Positions 1-6,011 are shown, counted from the first letter of the stretch. The stretch is 10,048 nucleotides of DNA from Chloroflexota bacterium (GCA_012798185.1 JAAZNS010000217.1:1-10048); one strand, 5' to 3'. The notes: a model not told the origin generated them from the letters alone. Program-made: numbers and translations.

Positions 1-282
1 AAGATGGGTCATTTTTCATATTTGGGCGACGCCACACTCGGGGCAAATGTTAATATAGGAGCTGGAACCATCACCTGTAATTATGATGGCGAGAAGAAGA
101 ACCATACCGAAGTAGGCGATCATGTCTTTTTAGGCAGTGACACAATGCTGGTGGCACCAGTCAAAATTGGCAAAGGAGGGCACACCGGCGCTGGGGCTGT
201 GGTTACTAAAGATATCCCTGAAGACAGCCTGGCTGTTGGGGTGCCGGCGCGTGTTATTCGTAAGTTGGAAAAACGTGGATAG
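1..282 (+). CDS. glmU: GlmU C-terminal acetyltransferase domain (5' end outside window)
   Basis: This is the last 93 residues of bifunctional N-acetylglucosamine-1-phosphate uridyltransferase / glucosamine-1-phosphate acetyltransferase, a cytosolic enzyme making UDP-GlcNAc for cell-envelope polymers. The visible part is the left-handed beta-helix of the acetyltransferase domain. It shows the family block GHFSYLGD, whose His (bases 10-12) aligns with the catalytic His363 of E. coli GlmU, followed by NVNIGAGTITCNYDG, the substrate and acetyl-CoA binding stretch. Hexapeptide repeats then run to the end (VFLGSDTMLVAPVKIG, GAGAVVTKDIP). The tail ends in GVPARVIRKLEKRG, which is more like generic hexapeptide acetyltransferases than the E. 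coli GlmU tail. The reading frame is open from base 1, so the ATG at base 4 is internal and the uridyltransferase half lies upstream. The stop overlaps the next gene by 8 bases. A stand-alone sugar acetyltransferase is less likely because the NYDG block is typical of GlmU. Confidence 0.9.
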   Translation, partial: KMGHFSYLGDATLGANVNIGAGTITCNYDGEKKNHTEVGDHVFLGSDTMLVAPVKIGKGGHTGAGAVVTKDIPEDSLAVGVPARVIRKLEKRG

Positions 283-1555
283 ACCTGAAGCAGTATTCCT
301 GGTTATAGCAATTGTTTTTATTTTGGATTTGATCGTAGCTGCTGCCAAAGAAAGTCTGCTGCATTCTTTTTTAATGCGCTACTTTCCTCAGCATGATCAA
401 TTGGAAATTTCCTTGCGGCGCACTCTGGAGTTATTCCACTCCATTCCCCGTTTACAAGCCACGCTTGAATTAACTCAAGTTTTCACGCATTTTTTGATCC
501 TTGGGTTGACGTTGTTTTGGATTTCGTTGGTTTATACCGCTTCGGTGCTTTTCTATCTTGCAGTAGTTATATTGGCGGCATTTATTATTTTCTGGTGTGA
601 ATGGGTGGTGGAAAAAATCATTTCCCGCAATAACGATCGCTGGGCGGTACGGTTAACACCATTTGTTAGCCTATTGGTTTTCATCATGACACCTCTGGTG
701 GGATTACCGATATGGTTATCTAAAATTACCAATCTGCTGCCCAAAGATGAGCGACAGATGACCGAAGCCGAACTGAAGACATTGGTGGACGTTGGTCAGC
801 AAGGGGGAGTATTAGAGCAGGATGAGCGCAAGATGATCTATTCGATTTTTGAAATGGGCGATACCTTAGCGCGGGAAATTATGGTTCCCCGAATTGACAT
901 GCTTTCATTAGATGTAAACACGCCGCCTGAACAGGCGATCGATGCGCTCCTGGCAGCTGGGCATTCACGCGTTCCGGTTTACGAGGAAAGTGTGGATCAT
1001 ATTATTGGGCTGCTTTATGCCAAAGATTTATTACGCATCTGGAGGGAAGGCAATCATTTACAGTCGCTACGTACGCTGCTTCGCCCGGCATATTTTGTTC
1101 CCGAAGCCATCAAACTCGATGCTCTTTTGCAGGAAATGCAAAAGAAACGCGTTCATATGGCGATCGTCGTCGATGAATACGGAGGTATCTCCGGTTTGGT
1201 TACCCTGGAAGATATTGTCGAAGAAGTGGTGGGAGAGATCCGAGATGAATATGACCAGGCTGAGGAATTTACATACCAAAAAATTAATGAAAACGAATAT
1301 TTGCTGCTCGGGCGCATCGACTTGGATGATTTCAATGATTTAATGGGCAGTCAGATTCAAAAAGTTGAAACAGATACCCTGGGAGGCTACATCTACAAAC
1401 GATTGGGCAGAGTGCCCGCTGAAGGCGATACAATTCAAATTGGTCATGTGTTATTAACTGTCGAAGAAGTAATCGGGAGGCGAATTCATAAAGTCCGCGC
1501 CCAATTGCTCCCTGATTTATCCAACGAAATAAAGGAAAATTCTCATGATGACTGA
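275..1555 (+). CDS. DUF21 / CBS-pair / CorC_HlyC membrane protein (hemolysin C / CNNM-like)
   Basis: This is a 426-residue inner-membrane protein of the CorC/HlyC/TlyC (CNNM-like) family, members of which are linked to Mg2+/Co2+ efflux; the old name 'hemolysin' is misleading. The N-terminal DUF21 part (about residues 5-170) has several hydrophobic membrane segments. A CBS pair follows: CBS1 starts at the hallmark MVPR (residue 203), and CBS2 ends in DEYGGISGLVTLEDIVEEVVG (from residue 300). The C-terminal CorC_HlyC domain is at about 340-415 (LLGRIDLDDFND, DTLGGYIYKRLGRVPAEGD). The frame stays open upstream to an ATG at 137, but that would overlap glmU by about 145 bases and add residues unlike the family. 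I chose GTG 275, which has a weak GGA six bases upstream and gives the expected short N-terminus running straight into the first membrane helix. It overlaps glmU by 8 bases and cdd by 11, so it is probably in one operon. The transported ion cannot be read from the sequence. Confidence 0.88.
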   Translation: MDRPEAVFLVIAIVFILDLIVAAAKESLLHSFLMRYFPQHDQLEISLRRTLELFHSIPRLQATLELTQVFTHFLILGLTLFWISLVYTASVLFYLAVVILAAFIIFWCEWVVEKIISRNNDRWAVRLTPFVSLLVFIMTPLVGLPIWLSKITNLLPKDERQMTEAELKTLVDVGQQGGVLEQDERKMIYSIFEMGDTLAREIMVPRIDMLSLDVNTPPEQAIDALLAAGHSRVPVYEESVDHIIGLLYAKDLLRIWREGNHLQSLRTLLRPAYFVPEAIKLDALLQEMQKKRVHMAIVVDEYGGISGLVTLEDIVEEVVGEIRDEYDQAEEFTYQKINENEYLLLGRIDLDDFNDLMGSQIQKVETDTLGGYIYKRLGRVPAEGDTIQIGHVLLTVEEVIGRRIHKVRAQLLPDLSNEIKENSHDD

Positions 1556-1949
1556 TGAGGAAAAAGAAAAATTAATCCAGATTGCCCTACAGGTACGCTC
1601 TCACGCTTATGCGCCATATTCTCAATACCAGGTTGGCGCAGCGCTATTAGCTTCCTCTGGGAAAATATATGATGGGGTCAATGTGGAAAATGCTGCTTTT
1701 CCAGTGACCATCTGTGCGGAGCGTGTGGCTGTTTTTAAAGCGATCTCGGAGGGTGAACGTGAATTTACTGCTATTGCTGTTGCTACCGCAAATGGCGGAA
1801 TGCCTTGCGGATCTTGCCGTCAGGTGCTGGCGGAATTTGGATTGGAAACATTAGTAATCATTGCAGATGGCGAAGGGAATATCTTACATGAATCCACGGT
1901 AGGGGATCTGCTTCCTGGCGCCTTCCGTTCGGGAGATTTACCAAGGTAG
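1545..1949 (+). CDS. cdd: Cytidine deaminase
   Basis: This 134-residue cytosolic enzyme hydrolyses cytidine and deoxycytidine to uridine and deoxyuridine plus ammonia in pyrimidine salvage. Its length fits the short, homotetrameric class. All zinc-site residues are present: C57 and the catalytic proton-shuttling E59 in TICAERVA, and C88 and C91 in PCGSCRQV. The N-terminal AYAPYSQYQVGAA and the substrate-binding NVENAAFP (46-53) are also family hallmarks. Translation probably starts at ATG 1545, which has an AGGA at 1533-1536 eight bases upstream; the adjacent ATG 1548 is an equally possible start. It overlaps the preceding membrane-protein gene by 11 bases, which suggests translational coupling. 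It converges with the minus-strand gene that ends 14 bases downstream, and no terminator fits in that gap. Its closeness to a nucleoside importer fits a salvage role. Confidence 0.95.
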   Translation: MMTDEEKEKLIQIALQVRSHAYAPYSQYQVGAALLASSGKIYDGVNVENAAFPVTICAERVAVFKAISEGEREFTAIAVATANGGMPCGSCRQVLAEFGLETLVIIADGEGNILHESTVGDLLPGAFRSGDLPR

Positions 1950-1963
1950 AAAGCGTGAATTAT

Positions 1964-3145
1964 TTACGGAGAAAGGGTGGGTGTAGCTAATAAAGATTGA
2001 AGGATCCAACCTTCAGCGCCATCGGGGGCAATAACATGAACCCACATCATTCCATTTAAAATAAAATTTTCTGGTAGGATTTGCATGGCAATACCATTCA
2101 GGTAGCTTTTGATAATGCTGCCACCTGGCGTTGCCCGTAAAAGAATCCCTTCTGTTCCAGGCGCCGATACGATCGCGATAACCGGTGTTGCTGTAGGCGT
2201 TGGCGTGTGCGTTGACGTCGGCTTGAGCGTACGTGTGGGAGTGAAGGTTGGGGTTGACGTAGGCGGAATGGGTGTTATGGTGGGGGAAAGTGTGGGTGTA
2301 AGGGTTAGAGTGGCAGATGGCACTGGTGTGGGTAACCCGATTTTTCCTCCTACAACAGCACCTGCACCGCTTAATCCAATCATCAATGTTATTCCTACCA
2401 AAATGAGGGCTCCGCTTACTGTGTACCCAAAAAGGGTTAATGGGCGGAATCCATACAAGGCCAACACAATAACGCCACTCAACACACTCCACGCCAAATG
2501 AAGGGCAAAAACTACCAGACCGTCTGGCCAAAGGAAGGGTTGTCCGCTGGCCAGTCCAAATCCAGCAATTGTAAGGGGCAGATAAAGTTCATAAGCCAGT
2601 GCGATGCTGGGGGCGATTGCGTTGCGTTCGCTGCCCAGCATGGCTGCCATGGTTAACCCGGCGCCAACGGTGAGAACGAAAAATCCGATCCAAGAAATTT
2701 GTGCATGGATATGCGCCTGGGATAGCTTCATCGTCACATTGTTTTGTGTCAATAATTTAGCAACAAATCCTGTAATCCATCCTCCCAGAAAGACAAGAAA
2801 ACAGCCGATCAACAATCCTGCAAGACTGCGTAAAAAATGCTGCACCGAACCGACCACAGTGCCTAAAGCCATACCGGCAATTGGTGCCATTACAGGAGCA
2901 AAAACAGCGCCTAAAACCAATAATGCCGGTGAATCGAGCAGCAAACCGATTCCCATGACTAAACCACAGGTCGATGAAAACAAAAAGAAATCGAAAGAGG
3001 GGGAAGCCCGGCGGGCAATTTGATCTAGAATCAGACTGCGTTCATCCACATCCAGCGGCGCCAGGATACGGCGAGCCCGCCTCCTTCTTGCCGGGGGAAG
3101 GAAATCGGGATCTTCTGGAAAAGTTTCGCTCTGGTGTTTTGGCAT
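1964..3145 (-). CDS. DUF389-type membrane protein with Thr/Pro linker and C-terminal SH3-like domain
   Basis: This is a 393-residue protein of unknown function. A cytoplasmic-looking, Arg-rich N-terminus (PPARRRRARR, 17-26) is followed by about seven hydrophobic segments (roughly 51-70, 73-95, 105-130, 149-171, 175-200, 207-233, 238-265). The second, LLVLGAVFAPVMAPIAGMAL, resembles the conserved DUF389 core ('GAMLISPLMGPI'-like). Residues about 272-322 form a low-complexity Thr/Pro/Ser linker (bases about 2180-2332). The tail (about 323-393) looks like a bacterial SH3 (SH3b) domain: an N-terminal GILLRATPGG, a central MMWVHVIAPDG and a closing GWILQSLL. The topology inferred is a membrane domain with an extracytoplasmic SH3b module that could touch the cell wall or other envelope polymers. 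The start at 3145 has no clear Shine-Dalgarno upstream; the next in-frame ATG would remove the N-terminus and part of the first helix, so I kept 3145. The gene converges on cdd and diverges from the lipoprotein gene. The domain assignments are from pattern and moderately sure. Confidence 0.75.
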   Translation of the reverse strand: MPKHQSETFPEDPDFLPPARRRRARRILAPLDVDERSLILDQIARRASPSFDFFLFSSTCGLVMGIGLLLDSPALLVLGAVFAPVMAPIAGMALGTVVGSVQHFLRSLAGLLIGCFLVFLGGWITGFVAKLLTQNNVTMKLSQAHIHAQISWIGFFVLTVGAGLTMAAMLGSERNAIAPSIALAYELYLPLTIAGFGLASGQPFLWPDGLVVFALHLAWSVLSGVIVLALYGFRPLTLFGYTVSGALILVGITLMIGLSGAGAVVGGKIGLPTPVPSATLTLTPTLSPTITPIPPTSTPTFTPTRTLKPTSTHTPTPTATPVIAIVSAPGTEGILLRATPGGSIIKSYLNGIAMQILPENFILNGMMWVHVIAPDGAEGWILQSLLATPTLSP

Positions 3146-3342
3146 ATTTTTGGGGTGCAGCGCCTAATTTATACTTCCTATATTATACAAGAAAAAACAA
3201 TTTGGCTGTTTTCTATGAAACGTTTTCGAACAATTTTATATTTGGCTATCATAGAAAAAGGTTAAATCCAGTACATGAAATGTTTTATTCATAACTCATA
3301 GTACAATATGAGCGGATCATTCTATAATTATATTGAGGGTTT
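3146..3342. other. Divergent intergenic region with inverted and direct repeats
   Basis: This 197-base AT-rich spacer separates the divergent DUF389-SH3 and BMP-like lipoprotein genes, so it should hold both promoters. The arm TTTTCTATGA (3209-3218) is perfectly complementary to TCATAGAAAA (3249-3258), and TTTGGCT is repeated directly at 3201-3207 and 3241-3247. On the minus strand a TATAAT occurs at 3187-3182, but without a convincing -35 hexamer at the right distance. On the plus strand a TATAAT at 3323-3328 lies too close to the lipoprotein start to leave its ribosome binding site in the message. ACATGAAATGTTTTATTCAT (3273-3292) resembles half of the large dyad downstream of the lipoprotein gene. 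I see no coding signal. Confidence 0.45.
3335..3339 (+). promoter_or_regulatory. Ribosome binding site of BMP-like lipoprotein gene
   Basis: GAGGG stands only three bases before ATG 3343. The spacing is shorter than usual, but no other in-frame start near it has a better site, and the resulting N-terminus is a good lipoprotein signal peptide. Confidence 0.5.
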
Positions 3343-4419
3343 ATGAGTCGCCTTTTTCGTCATCATTTTCAATGGTTGTTTATTATTGTATTAGTCAACA
3401 GTATCCTTTTAGAGAGTTGTAATCTTTCCACACAAACACCCACGACTACCCCTACTGAATATATCTTACAACCTACACAAACACAAACCCTGACGCCCAC
3501 CGAGACGCCTCAGCCGCCGCTGGTTGTATTATTGGCGCCTCCTTCATCCGATTCGACTCTTGTCGAACAATTACAAGCTTTAGTTTCTGAGCTTGCGGCG
3601 CAATCCAATTTGCGATTTGAGGTATTGCAAACAATATCTGTATCTGATTTTAATAACCAAGATATCGAGCTTGCGTTTATTCTTCCACCCGATCCTGGCA
3701 TCGGCGAATTGGCAGCGGCAATGCCTCACACGCAATTTGTTGCTGTTGGTATACCCGGCTTGCAGGCTGGCGCTAATATCAGCCTGATTAGGTCTTCCAT
3801 CAGCCGGTCAGATCAAGCAGGCTTCCTAGCGGGAATTATTGCGGCAACAACCACGAACGATTTTCGAGTAGGAGTTATCTACCCTGCAGATACAGCGTTG
3901 GGAAAAGCTGCCCGGCGCGGTTTTTCTAAAGGCGTTTCTTTCTATTGCGGTCTCTGCCAGCCGGTAAACCCACCTTACCCTCCTGCGGCTTACCCTTTGT
4001 TTTATGAGCTGCCTGCTTCAGCAGCTCAACCTGATTGGGATGCATCTATTGCGTATTTTAAAGAATGGCAGGCAGCGACGATTTATGTGACGCCTGATCT
4101 TATCGATACTGGGCTGGATGAATATCTGGCTCAGGCGGGATTCCAGATCATCAGCCATAACCTGCCTTCGGGTTTTGCTAAGGACCGCTGGACTGCCTCG
4201 ATTGGTGCTGGAGATACAATCCAGGCGATACGATCCCATTGGCAAGAATTTATTTCTGTCGAAGGAGGGTTATCTTTTGAATCACCGGTTGGGATCGCTT
4301 ATATAAATGAAAGCCAGATAAGCCCCGGAAAACAGCATTTCATCGACTCGATATTGTCGGACCTACTGGATGGATATATCGATACCGGCGTAGATCCAGC
4401 GACCGGGGAATGGCGATAA
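3343..4419 (+). CDS. Diverged BMP-family lipoprotein with Thr/Pro linker
   Basis: This is a 358-residue predicted lipoprotein related to BMP/PnrA nucleoside-binding proteins. The signal peptide runs to a lipobox-like LLESC, with C26 as the probable lipidated residue; Glu at -2 is unusual. A Thr/Gln/Pro-rich linker (about 28-58) tethers the folded domain. Family resemblance is clearest at QFVAVGIPG (131-139) and DQAGFLAGIIAA (157-168), matching the 'FVGVD' and 'DKAGFLVGALAA' blocks of true BMP proteins. The typical N-terminal block (DDKSFNQ in the paralogue at 4748) is missing, so ligand binding may differ or be lost. A CGLC pair (C202, C205) could form a disulfide. It lies 328 bases upstream of the importer's binding-protein gene, same strand, probably under separate control. 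It may be a second receptor, a sensor, or a regulator in the manner of B. subtilis Med, which is also BMP-like. The family is fairly sure; the job is not. Confidence 0.72.
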   Translation: MSRLFRHHFQWLFIIVLVNSILLESCNLSTQTPTTTPTEYILQPTQTQTLTPTETPQPPLVVLLAPPSSDSTLVEQLQALVSELAAQSNLRFEVLQTISVSDFNNQDIELAFILPPDPGIGELAAAMPHTQFVAVGIPGLQAGANISLIRSSISRSDQAGFLAGIIAATTTNDFRVGVIYPADTALGKAARRGFSKGVSFYCGLCQPVNPPYPPAAYPLFYELPASAAQPDWDASIAYFKEWQAATIYVTPDLIDTGLDEYLAQAGFQIISHNLPSGFAKDRWTASIGAGDTIQAIRSHWQEFISVEGGLSFESPVGIAYINESQISPGKQHFIDSILSDLLDGYIDTGVDPATGEWR

Positions 4420-4444
4420 TATCGGAGCATTGAATAACTATTTA

Positions 4445-4486
4445 CACATGAAATATTCTTCATCAAATATAAGAATATTTCATGTG
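4445..4486. repeat. Perfect 16-bp inverted repeat (candidate operator or mRNA hairpin)
   Basis: CACATGAAATATTCTT (4445-4460) and AAGAATATTTCATGTG (4471-4486) are exact reverse complements separated by a 10-base spacer. The arms are AT-rich and no T-run follows on either strand, so it does not look like a normal intrinsic terminator, although it lies just after the BMP-like lipoprotein stop. It sits about 27 bases upstream of the candidate -35 of the importer's binding-protein gene, a suitable place for an operator. It could also stabilise the 3' end of the upstream message. Confidence 0.7.
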
Positions 4487-4512
4487 ACAGGAAAAATCTG
4501 GAAAAATAAATA

Positions 4513-4541
4513 TTGCACTTTGCTCATTCTCGTGCTAAACT
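4513..4541 (+). promoter_or_regulatory. Candidate sigma-70-like promoter for the importer binding-protein gene
   Basis: TTGCAC (4513-4518) and TAAACT (4536-4541) are separated by 17 bases and match the consensus hexamers at 3/6 and 4/6. Immediately upstream, GGAAAAAT occurs twice ten bases apart (4490-4497 and 4500-4507), an A-rich phased repeat like an UP element or bending signal. Use of this promoter would leave a leader of about 200 bases. This is a pattern match only. Confidence 0.35.
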
Positions 4542-4620
4542 AACAAGGTATCAGTTAATTATTTATACGGCTGGAAGGGAAATAAATATACAATTTTGAT
4601 GGTTTGCATGTTTTCGGAAG

Positions 4621-4646
4621 CGTGATTGATCTAAATATCTATCATG
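4621..4646 (+). other. Stem-loop in the long leader of the binding-protein gene
   Basis: CGTGATTGAT (4621-4630) can pair with ATCTATCATG (4637-4646) around the loop CTAAAT, with one T-T mismatch and one G-U pair. Four bases later comes AAAGGAGG (4651-4658), a near-perfect Shine-Dalgarno with no ATG or GTG at a usable distance; a TTG there would give only five codons. GGAT and ATCC (4657-4660 and 4666-4669) can form a small hairpin over it. I recognise no known riboswitch class, including the purine class. Confidence 0.35.
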
Positions 4647-4734
4647 ACTTAAAGGAGGATTGCTTATCCGGAAGTAAAAAACCCACAAATAGATTATTTA
4701 ATCTGCAATTAAAATCCTAGAAAATATTAAATTT

Positions 4735-4741
4735 GGAGGAG
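4735..4741 (+). promoter_or_regulatory. Ribosome binding site that fixes the start of the binding-protein gene
   Basis: GGAGGAG is six bases upstream of ATG 4748. An in-frame TTG at 4733 overlaps this site and is therefore not the start. Confidence 0.85.
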
Positions 4742-4747
4742 AAATCC

Positions 4748-5788
4748 ATGTATAAAAAAGTGTTGGTAATAGTCACTGTTCTAATGGTTGCTTCGATGTT
4801 GCTTTCAGCCTGTGCACCAGCTGGCGAGAAAAAAGCTGATTGTTCAAAGCCGGAAACATTTTGCGTAGGCTTGGTCACCGATGTTGGTAAGATCGATGAT
4901 AAATCGTTCAACCAATCCACTTGGGAAGGTGTGAAGCAAGCAGAAAAAGAGTTAGGTGCTATTGTTCAATATATTGAGACGACCGACTCAAAGGACTATG
5001 ATAAAAACATTGCCACATTTGCCGATGAAAAATACGATGTAATCGTCACAGTAGGTTTTGCACTGGGTGAAGCCACCATTGCTGCAGCAAAGGCATATCC
5101 TGATATTAAATTCATTGGTGTAGACCAATCACAAAGTGAAGTGATCCCCAATTTAGCTGGTTTGGTCTTCCCCGAAGATAAAGCTGGCTTCTTGGTTGGC
5201 GCTTTGGCAGCGCAAATGTCCAAGAGCGGTAAAATTGGTGCGGTCTGCGGCACCGATGCAGTACCTGCGGTTTGGCGCTTCGGTGAAGGATACCGCGCAG
5301 GAGCAGCCTATATCAATCCAGCCGTGGAAGTAAACGTGGTTTACCACAGTGATGTCGGTTTCGATAAGACCTTCACCGATCCTGAATGGGGCAAGACGAC
5401 TGCTCTTTCGATGATCGATAAGGGCGTAGACGTGGTATTTGGCGCTGGCGGTAAAACAGGCAACGGCGCGCTGTTGGGCGCGGCAGAGAAAGGCGTGTAT
5501 GCCATCGGCGTCGATACAGACCAATATTACACCGTACCCGAAGCTCAGAAAGTATTACTTTCCAGCGCGATGAAACTGCTTACCCCCGGCACCTTCGATT
5601 TGATAAAAATGGCTAAAGAGGGCAACTTCCCTGGCGGTGATTATCTTGGTCAGGCTGGTTTTGCACCATATCATGATGTAGAGAGCCAGGTTCCTGCTGA
5701 AGTAAAAGCAAAGATGGAAGAAATCCAGAAAGCATTGGCAGATGGCTCGCTGGAGACTGGTGTTGCTCCGGTGAAACCGGGCGGATAA
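4748..5788 (+). CDS. nupN: BMP-family nucleoside-binding lipoprotein of ABC importer
   Basis: This 346-residue lipoprotein is the receptor of a nucleoside ABC importer of the BmpA/PnrA/NupN type. The signal peptide MYKKVLVIVTVLMVAS ends in a canonical lipobox LLSAC with C22 as the lipid anchor. The mature protein has the full set of BMP blocks: GLVTDVGKIDDKSFNQ (41-56), VIVTVGFALGEAT, FIGVDQ (122-127), GLVFPEDKAGFLVGALAA, GAGGKTGNGAL, and AIGVDTDQYY (252-261). Family knowledge says such proteins bind purine or pyrimidine nucleosides; which one cannot be told here. The start is set by the strong ribosome site six bases upstream. It is followed by an intrinsic terminator 21 bases after the stop and then, 282 bases on, by the permease genes, an arrangement expected to yield more receptor than membrane components. 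The symbol is by analogy with B. subtilis NupNOPQ. Confidence 0.93.
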   Translation: MYKKVLVIVTVLMVASMLLSACAPAGEKKADCSKPETFCVGLVTDVGKIDDKSFNQSTWEGVKQAEKELGAIVQYIETTDSKDYDKNIATFADEKYDVIVTVGFALGEATIAAAKAYPDIKFIGVDQSQSEVIPNLAGLVFPEDKAGFLVGALAAQMSKSGKIGAVCGTDAVPAVWRFGEGYRAGAAYINPAVEVNVVYHSDVGFDKTFTDPEWGKTTALSMIDKGVDVVFGAGGKTGNGALLGAAEKGVYAIGVDTDQYYTVPEAQKVLLSSAMKLLTPGTFDLIKMAKEGNFPGGDYLGQAGFAPYHDVESQVPAEVKAKMEEIQKALADGSLETGVAPVKPGG

Positions 5789-5809
5789 TTCAATATGATG
5801 GTTTATCAA

Positions 5810-5842
5810 GGAAAGGGCGATTTGCCCTTTCCATTTTATTTA
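5810..5842 (+). terminator. Intrinsic terminator between binding-protein and permease genes
   Basis: GGAAAGGGC (5810-5818) pairs perfectly with GCCCTTTCC (5824-5832) around the 5-base loop GATTT, and ATTTTATTTA follows. The stem is nine base pairs and GC-rich. The T-tract is broken by A, so leaky termination is plausible, which would let some transcription reach the permease genes. Confidence 0.85.
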
Positions 5843-5862
5843 ATCATGACAATTCCCCCATT

Positions 5863-5889
5863 GAGTGCAGAGGTAAAACCTCTGCACTC
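5863..5889. repeat. Perfect 12-bp hairpin with AAA triloop
   Basis: GAGTGCAGAGGT (5863-5874) and ACCTCTGCACTC (5878-5889) are exact reverse complements separated by AAA. No T-run follows on either strand, so it is not a typical terminator, although it stands only 30 bases after one. It could be an operator, an RNA-processing or stability hairpin protecting the upstream message, or part of a larger element with the fold-back that follows. Confidence 0.7.
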
Positions 5890-5904
5890 TGGTAAAATTT
5901 AAAA

Positions 5905-6011
5905 AACTGCTCAGCCGGCTTAGGTGAGTATCCAAAATTGATATATTTATGGATACGCAGCACCCATAAACACCTTTATAATAAGGCTTCGTCACCATAG
6001 CCTGAGCAGTT
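5905..6011. repeat. ~107-base fold-back element (structured RNA or MITE-like candidate)
   Basis: The outer arms AACTGCTCAG (5905-5914) and CTGAGCAGTT (6002-6011) are exact reverse complements. Pairing continues inward: GGCT (5917-5920) with AGCC (5999-6002), in competition with the last outer pair, and GGTGA (5923-5927) with TCACC (5992-5996). An independent inner hairpin is GTATCCA (5928-5934) with TGGATAC (5950-5956), and AGCCGGCT (5913-5920) is itself a palindrome. Read on the minus strand, the outer arm runs directly into TTTTTT (5909 down to 5901 region), resembling the end of a small terminated RNA. No target-site duplication is visible at the borders and no protein is encoded convincingly. 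The function is unknown; I cannot tell a non-coding RNA from a miniature mobile repeat without knowing its copy number. Confidence 0.55.
5977..5982 (+). promoter_or_regulatory. Candidate -10 hexamer for the permease-ATPase genes
   Basis: A perfect TATAAT lies inside the fold-back, about 90 bases before the first permease gene and downstream of the terminator. The hexamer 17 bases upstream (TACGCA) is a poor -35, so the promoter may be weak or activator-dependent, or the match may be chance. Confidence 0.3.

Noticed and set aside
137..274. Longer N-terminus for the CBS/CorC membrane protein starting at ATG 137
   Set aside because: It would overlap glmU by about 145 bases and translate glmU sequence in another frame; the extra residues look unlike the family, while GTG 275 leads straight into the first membrane helix.
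2180..2332. Possible tandem repeat or CRISPR-like array
   Set aside because: The periodicity comes from degenerate Thr/Pro codons; there are no constant repeats with unique spacers.
2109..2531. Open frames on both strands across the repetitive GTGTGGG/TPT region
   Set aside because: They are shadows of the low-complexity Thr/Pro linker of the minus-strand membrane protein; their translations are compositionally biased and match nothing recognisable.
3323..3328. TATAAT as promoter of the BMP-like lipoprotein gene
   Set aside because: Transcription would start at about 3335, inside the ribosome binding site, and there is no -35 hexamer at the right distance.
4733..4747. TTG start for the binding-protein lipoprotein at 4733
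   Set aside because: This TTG overlaps the GGAGGAG ribosome site; ATG 4748 has ideal spacing and gives a normal lipoprotein signal peptide.
4548..4747. Purine riboswitch in the leader of the nucleoside-binding protein gene
   Set aside because: The conserved loop and junction sequences of that class are not present; only generic stems are seen.
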